A model generated the notes under the pieces. The model worked only from the letters and a program-made list of their open reading frames with translations. It searched no databases and was not told where the DNA came from. DNA of 64,000 bases from contig CM077832.1 in NCBI GenBank assembly GCA_039720395.1, positions 21,477,607 through 21,541,606 on the forward strand, given 5' to 3'. This DNA is from Liquidambar formosana (taxonomy: Eukaryota > Streptophyta > Magnoliopsida > Saxifragales > Altingiaceae). Positions 57,536 through 64,000 of this stretch are shown here, piece after piece; the first letter of the stretch is position 1, and each line of letters opens with the position of its first letter. Both the position numbers and the translations under genes were made by a program.

Positions 57536-60319
57536 TGTGAACCCCCGGAAATTGGGCCCACGAGGGATTGAAAAGAAAGTGGGTTTGAAAAAGAAAAAGG
57601 AAAGGAGTCGCCACCTTATTTTTTAAAGGAAACAAGGAAAACCCTAAAAACAGTTTGTTTTAGGAAAACAATTTGAATGACTCCATAAAAAAGGAAAGGC
57701 AAAAACCAATCTTTTGAAAACCAAAGAAATCGGGGATTCGGAGGCTAAGTTATGACATGGGAAGGTTCTAGGCAAAGCCTATAGGCACCCATGTCACCCT
57801 TTCGGTCTCTCAGTTCATTTGGGCTAAATTAAGATCTTTCCATACAAAAATCAGCAAGTACATCATCACAAGAATTGCATGCATATCATATATTTCATTC
57901 ATCCATCCATGCATAATAAGCAAATAAAAACAGAAAATAAAAAGAAGAAAAGAAAACATAAATAAACCTAGGATGCTTGGATCCTAGAACGGACTTGAGC
58001 CTCACGAAGAGCGCCTACGTACCATGCAACGAAATACATGGATCAAAGTCCACGTAGTTCGATTAGAATTAGGGTTAAGACCTAATATAAACCTATGGTT
58101 AAAACCCTAGGTTTCCTTATTTGATCAAAAGAGTTGAATTTGATAGAAAGTTTGATTTTAGGAAAGAAATCCACAAAATGGAAACTTTAATAAAAACCAG
58201 AATTTTGTTGGTTAAGGAAACCTCTAATTAAACCATAGGATCATATTAAAAATTAACCCTAAATAGGGAGAAGAGAATGAGTTAAGAAGAAAGGTGAATT
58301 GGGGCACCTTCACACCCACTTACCTGAGCGCAATTAGCTCCAAGCATTTAGCCATTTCAGACATAAGCAGCCCTATTTGCCATAGGACAAATACCACACC
58401 TATTTGCACCCTTACAAGTGCTCAAAACCATGCAAAAACACTAACATGCAAATCTGGACAGAATAGTATTATGGCCTAAAAATCATCCACTAAGCATGCT
58501 AACAGCAACACAGCGAACAATAATAAGTCCTAACATATTCCTAGAACCATATCATGCATAAAAACCCTAAAACATACTAACATGCATGCAAAACTATCAT
58601 GTTTACTCCATATGAAAAACATATACAGCAAACACGAAGAAAAACCAAATAAAAAAGTCTACTTTATCATGCTATATGAAAACAAACACGAAACAATGAC
58701 TCTAAAACCCTAAACTCACAAATATGCATAAAAACATACAAAACATACTTTAATCATGCTAAAACCAAACTAAACAGAAATTAAATCATGCATATTAACT
58801 AACTAAAGCAATATAACATGATGAAAATCCTAACTCTAACATGCAATGACACTAATCCTAGCACAAGGACAATAGGAGCACACGAATCATAACTATGCAT
58901 TAAAAACCTAAAGGACAGCCCTAAAGCATGCTAAACAGTAGATAAAAAATAGATATTCCATGTATATTAACTAGCTAGAGTGTTAATACATGATAAAAAA
59001 GTCACCTTTAACATGCAATAAGCCTAACCCATATGAGAACCTAGTTTAAGCTTGAATAAAGAAGGAGAATACCTTAGGAAGTGGCTCCCCTTGTGTTTGT
59101 AATTGTTCGTGGCTCCTCAGGTCTTTAGAGTGAATCAAACCAACACGAATCCTCCTCTTTGTCAAAGTGGTATCACAGCAAAGAGATCAAAACTCACTCA
59201 ACTTTGAAAAGAAATAGACAACAAAAAGAGAACAAGAGAAAAGAAAAAGTGATTCTCGTCACTTTGCAGCAGCAGCAACTTCAATCGCGTTTTTGGGTAT
59301 GAAAACGTTGGATTTGGACAAAGCTGGTGAAATACAAAGTTGTAGAGAATTGAATTATCTTTCTAACGAGACCAATTTCATCAAATTCTGACTTCGGATG
59401 AAAAAGTTATGATTAAAATACGACTGCTGGTTTTCAGAAAATCTGCTGCTGAATTATGACGAATTTCACTCCCTCCAAACCCTCTTCTCCTCTCCCTTGT
59501 TTAAAGACATTAAGAGAGTATTTATAGCTGAAATCTGGAGTTTCCCTTTCCTTCCTGGACTAGGTTTCCTTGGAGAATAATCAAAAGGTATTTTATAATG
59601 ATAAAAGACTTCTAATCTGAATAGGAAAAGGAAATTGTCTTTTATAAAAATTGGGAGACTGACCGCTAACACGCATGCACATGTATCGTATGTGCGTACA
59701 CACACTCATCACATACGTACACGTGTTAGTGTCATGATAAAAATGGCTAATTTAATAAAATAATTTTCTTTTCATTTTAACCAAAAATCTCATGCTGTGA
59801 TTCGCACTAATTCTTCAAGGATAATCCGTAAATAACCACACTAAACTCATCATCAGGCCATATCAAAATTGAACTTCATGAAACACTTTTGAGGGTAAAA
59901 TGATGACTAATGAAAGTCAATTTGAAAAGATTTGGTTGGTAATTGTGAGTCAATTAGAGCTAACCCAAGGAAGGGTCAATTAACCAACTTGAACCACATC
60001 GAGCCATTTTAATCCCGAGCCATTGACTTACCAAATTGACACTAAAAATACCTCTTATGCATCCATATGAACTCCAATTGACAATTTGGAGATCATTCCA
60101 AGGTCAAATGAAAAGTTTGGGACTTAAAAGACGATTATGCCCCTCAAGTCACAAAAGCTCTTATTATCCCTCAAGATCAACTCCAATTTGAACCAAAATT
60201 CATATCCATTGTCCTTGTGACTCTAGAAAACTAATGCAAGTGACTAGACTCAAAAACAAAACAAAAACATGCATGAAATGATGAGCCCTAGTAAGGTGGT
60301 GCAAAAATGGGGTGTGACA
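57536..60319 (-). mobile_element. Gypsy (Tat-type) 3' LTR 'C', 2784 bp
   Basis: It runs from TGTCACACCCC (60319) to GGGTTCACA (57536) on the minus strand. The PPT lies to its right (60320-60332) and the left flank is GGTGG, as for LTR B. TATAAATA lies near 59519-59526. No gene inside. Confidence 0.88.
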
Positions 60320-60456
60320 GAAGCCCCTCATTGGCGAACAAGTTACACTTGTGACCAATGATAAAGAACAACCCATTTTTGGCCAAAAAGCCTGGAGAAA
60401 TCACACACTGATACCAACAATGATGGGAGGTTGAAAACCTGAGACTGAAATAAGGA

Positions 60457-62132
60457 AGTGTACTCAAGTCATGAGTATACTTAAACCACTGGGGGTTGAT
60501 GATTGTCAAGAGAAGCATATTCAAGCCACTACGAATGAACATACTTTTGAAATGGAGAAATATATTCTAGTCACGAATATATTTAACCAAGTGATGAGAA
60601 TGAGATCTGAGAAGTACGTTCAAGTGATGAACGTACCTTGGAAATGGAGAAGTATATTCAGGTCACGAATATATTTAACCAAGTGAGTGACAAAAAATCT
60701 GAGAAGTATACTCAAATGATGAGTATACCACTGAAATGGAGAAATATATTCAGGTCGCGAATATATTTAACCAAGTAATTTGAGAATGAAATCTGAGAAG
60801 TATACTCAAGTGGTGAGCATACCATTGAAATGGAGAAATATATCCAAGCGATGGATATCTTTAACCAAGTAGGATAAGAATAATCTGAGAGGTGTATTCA
60901 AGTGATGAGTGTACTTTTGAAATGGAGAAATATATTCAGGTCACGAACATATTTAACCAAGTGATGAAAAAGATGCTGAGAAATATACTCAAGTGATGAG
61001 TATACTTAATGATTGAAAAAGACTGAGAAGTACGTTCAAGTGATGAACACACTTTTGAAATGGAGAAATGTATCCAAGTGATGGATATATTTAACCAAGT
61101 AAGCTGAGAAGTACACTCAAGTGATGAGCATACCATTGAAATGGAGAAATATATCCAAACGACGGATATATTTAACCAAGTAAGATAAGAATAATCTGAG
61201 AAGTGTACTCAAGTGATGAGTACACCATTGAAATGGAGAAATATATTCTAGTCACGAATATACTTAACCAAGTAAGTGACAAGTATGTTTGAGTGATAAA
61301 CATACCATTGAAATAGAGAAATATATCCAAGTGATGGATATACTTAACCAAGTAAGTGACAAGTATGTTTAAGTGATAAACATACCATTGAAATAGAGAA
61401 ATATATCCAAGCGATGGATATACTTAAGCAAGTAAGATAGAGAATAATCTGAGAAGTGTACTCAAGTGATGAGTACACCATTGAAATGGAGAAATATATT
61501 CTAGTCATGAATATATTTAACTAAGTAAGTGACAAATAATCTGAGAAGTATGTTCAAGTGATGAACATACCATTGAAATGGAGAAATATACCCAAGCGAT
61601 GGATATAATTAACCAAGTAAGTGGCAAAATATCTGAGAAGTATACTCAAGTGATGAGTATATCATTGAAATGGAAAAAAAAATATACCCAAGTGGTGGAT
61701 ATACTTAACCAAGTAAGTGACAAAATATCTGAGAAGTATGTTCAAGTGATGAACATACCATTGAAATGGAGAAATATATTCAAGTGATGAATATATTTAA
61801 CCAAGTAAGTGATAATGAGGATCTGAAACTAGGAAGCCTATTCAATGGGTGAACATGCTTTTGAAATGGAAGAATATATTCAAGTGATGAATATATTCAA
61901 CCAAGTATGATAGAAAATGAGAATTTGAAACTGAGAAGCATATTCAAAGGGTGAATACACTTTTGAAATGGAAAAATATATTCAAGTGATGAATATATTC
62001 AACCAAGTAGGATAGGGAATGAGAATTTGAAACTGAGAAGCATATTCAAAGAGTGAATACACTTTTGAAATGGAGGAATATATTCAAATGATGAGTATAT
62101 TCAACCAAGTGGGATGAAAAATCAAGATTTGA
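60457..62132. repeat. Tandem hairpin array, second copy
   Basis: Same order of units as 33590-35265. At some units one copy keeps a base pair that the other has lost: 61549-61571 pairs fully (GTATGTTC/GAACATAC), where copy 1 has GAACACAC. Confidence 0.88.
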
Positions 62133-62538
62133 AATGAGGATATATGATCAATTTATCAAGATTGAACAGGCATGGTGCAAGAGGAAAGTGACTTAACACA
62201 TTGTCACTTGAGTTGGCATGACACAGGGGAAATATATTCAACCCTTTTGAACATAAAATCAATTCAAGGAATTGATTTCAAGATGGAATTTGATTGATTT
62301 TAAGCTCAAAAAGTGTTGAATATCTCATTTGGAAGGAGATTTGATCACGCGTCAAAGCGAGACAAAGCAAGAAGCAAAACCAAAACAAAGTGGCTTGGGT
62401 GACCACCAGGCCTCGGGAGGCTAGCCGCCCAGGCCTAGGTGGTTACCCGAGCCCGAAGCGGAAATCCCACTTTGAATAGGAAACTTCCTATTCTGATAGG
62501 TTTTTTCCTATTTGAACTTGGATTTGTGACCTTTTCCC
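62133..62538 (+). promoter_or_regulatory. Upstream region of the intact antisense gene
   Basis: It contains the GC-rich palindrome (about 62397-62448). Otherwise non-coding. Confidence 0.5.
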
Positions 62539-62545
62539 TATAAAA
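62539..62545 (+). promoter_or_regulatory. TATA box of the intact antisense gene
   Basis: TATAAAA, 50 nt before the ATG at 62595, in identical context to 35672-35678. Confidence 0.7.
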
Positions 62546-62594
62546 ACACATCCAAGAGGTTCCTAAACCTACTTGTATTCATTCATTAGAAGTT

Positions 62595-63884
62595 ATGGAG
62601 GCTCTAGACAAATTTTTAGGAGGGTTTTTGAGAGTTATGAGTGCTGAAGCAAAATCTGAGTTCAAATGCTTTGGCTTGGATCCATTGCTGTCCTTGAGGC
62701 ATGTGAGGCTTGAAACGAACCTCTTGACTGCTGCTACATATTTTTGGGATCCTCAAGTTCATGTGTTCCGCTTCAACTATGAAGAACTGTGCCCAACCAT
62801 GGAGGAATTCTGTGCATTGTATGGAGTTTCAACGGTAGGTCCTTTCATTCTCCCTACTCCTCGCCCAAGCTTTCTTACTTCTTTCTCCAATCTACTTGGG
62901 ATTCACTCACAATATGCCTCTACGTTTGTAAAGGACCATATGGTAGACTTGATGAAATTGGAAACCTCTTTTTTAGCTTGTGATAGTAAAGGTATTCTGA
63001 ATTTTACCTTTCCTATTAAGCATGCTCTTGCCTTTTGCCTCATTGGTCGTTTCCTTATTTCCACTGGTACTCCACATGTTCCCATTCAAATCTGTGACTT
63101 GATTCCTCTCCTTGCCAAGGGCCATAACTTGATTCCCATGGTGCTAGCTGAAACCCTGAATGGTTTGGATAAAGTCCATGAGGACCCAAAGGTTTCCTTA
63201 GGAGGTAGCCCCATTATACTGCAGATGTGGTTGCTTAAAAGACTGAATTTCTTGTCACCAGTTGCCATTACACCATACAAGCCCCAGCATTACTGCCTTC
63301 GCCGCATTGAATTACCTGGGCAATTTTCATTGAGAGATTGGCTAGGTTACTACCAAACCCTTTCTTGGAGGAGTGTCAAGTGGTTTGTATTCATATGGGG
63401 CTGCAGTGACCAGGTGCTTCTGCGGACTTCTGGATGCGCCATGGTGAGACTCATAGGACTGAGGTCTACTTCCTTCTATTGGCCTTCAAGGGTTCTTCGT
63501 CAGATGGGTGCCATGCAAACCACACCTACTTCCTTGAAAGGTGACTATCCTGTGGTGCCTGCGGGTCTTTCTGTAGTGACTTGGGCGAAGGACCGATGGC
63601 CTAACAAGTTGATACTAACCCAAGTTACGAATACTGATGGTCCGTATATGATGAGCCCCGAGTATAAGGAATGGTTGAAAAGCAATTTAGGTGAGAGAGA
63701 GACTACTCGAAGAGAAAGGATTTTTGGACTTATCAAGAACAACGAACTTGGACCTTGCAGAGAAGATATTATGGAAGCAGTGACAGCAGCTTATGAACAT
63801 GACTTGAGTAAGAAAAGAAGACATGAAAGAGAGAAGAAGAAAGCTGAGGAGCGAGCTGCAAAGAGGCTCAAGAAAATAGAATAG
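62595..63884 (+). CDS. DUF7745-like protein encoded antisense in a Gypsy element (429 aa)
   Basis: The frame is uninterrupted. Residues about 1-210 (MEALDKFLGGFLRVMSAEAK, then LLTAATYFWDPQVHVFRFNYEELCPTMEEF) resemble the plant-only DUF7745/PMD-like family found in transposons; I recall the family pattern and have not searched. The middle holds Trp-rich blocks (about 250-310). The C-terminal 60 residues are a charged helix ending KKKAEERAAKRLKKIE, likely a coiled coil with nuclear-localising or nucleic-acid-binding character. There is no signal peptide or membrane segment. It has its own TATA box and two AATAAA signals, and points opposite to the host element's pol. The start codon is the first ATG after the TATA box. 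Biochemical function is unknown. Confidence 0.8.
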   Translation: MEALDKFLGGFLRVMSAEAKSEFKCFGLDPLLSLRHVRLETNLLTAATYFWDPQVHVFRFNYEELCPTMEEFCALYGVSTVGPFILPTPRPSFLTSFSNLLGIHSQYASTFVKDHMVDLMKLETSFLACDSKGILNFTFPIKHALAFCLIGRFLISTGTPHVPIQICDLIPLLAKGHNLIPMVLAETLNGLDKVHEDPKVSLGGSPIILQMWLLKRLNFLSPVAITPYKPQHYCLRRIELPGQFSLRDWLGYYQTLSWRSVKWFVFIWGCSDQVLLRTSGCAMVRLIGLRSTSFYWPSRVLRQMGAMQTTPTSLKGDYPVVPAGLSVVTWAKDRWPNKLILTQVTNTDGPYMMSPEYKEWLKSNLGERETTRRERIFGLIKNNELGPCREDIMEAVTAAYEHDLSKKRRHEREKKKAEERAAKRLKKIE

Positions 63885-63956
63885 GATATTTATGGCATTT
63901 TTACAGTTCTTTTACTTAATACCAATGAATTGCTATGTCAATCAATTTTAGTTTTG

Positions 63957-63976
63957 AATAAATTGCCAATAATAAA
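63957..63976 (+). terminator. Poly(A) signals of the intact antisense gene
   Basis: AATAAA at 63957-63962 and 63971-63976, 70-95 nt after the stop, as in copy 1. The window ends 24 bp later. Confidence 0.6.
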
Positions 63977-64000
63977 TCAAATTTGGGATTTTCTTGTTTG

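Overview
This window is plant nuclear DNA made almost entirely of nested LTR retrotransposons. I see no ordinary host gene, rRNA, tRNA or CRISPR array. The evidence for a plant is the Ty1/Copia elements primed by initiator tRNA-Met, Ty3/Gypsy elements of the Tat/Ogre type with a second RNase H, plant-mobile-domain and DUF7745-like genes carried antisense inside the Gypsy elements, and TTTAGGG-type repeats in a Copia leader. The species cannot be read from the sequence. One run of exactly 100 N (40055-40154) marks a scaffold gap of unknown true size.

Layout. 1-20692: a Copia nest. An outer Copia with almost identical LTRs but a ruined gag-pol (5' LTR piece 1527-2564, internal 2565-8938, 3' LTR 8939-9519 plus 19532-20609) holds a separate LTR in its 5' LTR (1-1526). 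Its 3' LTR holds a complete, young Copia (9520-19526; LTRs of 1653 bp, target duplication GTTCA, one 1219-codon ORF). 20693-24480: 5' end of a minus-strand Tat-type Gypsy (gag start, PBS, LTR 21694-24480). 24481-30681: a spacer with a second, diverged Gypsy 3' LTR, a short hairpin-repeat array and a plus-strand plant-mobile-domain (PMD) gene that is now broken. 30682-40054: 3' part of another Gypsy of the first family: LTR, PPT, a 1.7-kb tandem hairpin array, an antisense DUF7745-like gene with its own TATA box and poly(A) signals, a hairpin-bounded poly(T) tract, then broken pol. 40155-49845: a minus-strand Copia of the same family as the intact one, cut by the gap. 49846-64000: a second, nearly identical copy of 22993-37140, at an almost constant offset of 26853-26868 bp. 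It ends in an intact 429-codon version of the antisense gene.

How the parts work together. The intact Copia appears to make two RNAs. A strong splice donor lies at the end of the LTR and a strong acceptor 9 nt before gag, so splicing would remove the PBS and a 3.15-kb AUG-rich leader. That leaves an AUG-free leader in front of gag. The leader inside this intron carries three hairpins that share one 17-nt loop containing the palindrome ACAUGU, while their stems differ by compensatory changes. This is a candidate dimerisation or packaging signal kept only in unspliced genomic RNA. The Gypsy elements share a different plan: PPT, tandem repeat array with inverted repeats, and an antisense gene facing pol. 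In one family the array is made of many hairpins with a conserved 7-nt loop and covarying stems.

Cautions. The 14-kb duplication may be real, or it may be two haplotypes placed end to end across the gap. Single-base homopolymer losses are concentrated just right of the gap. All divergence statements are counts by eye.
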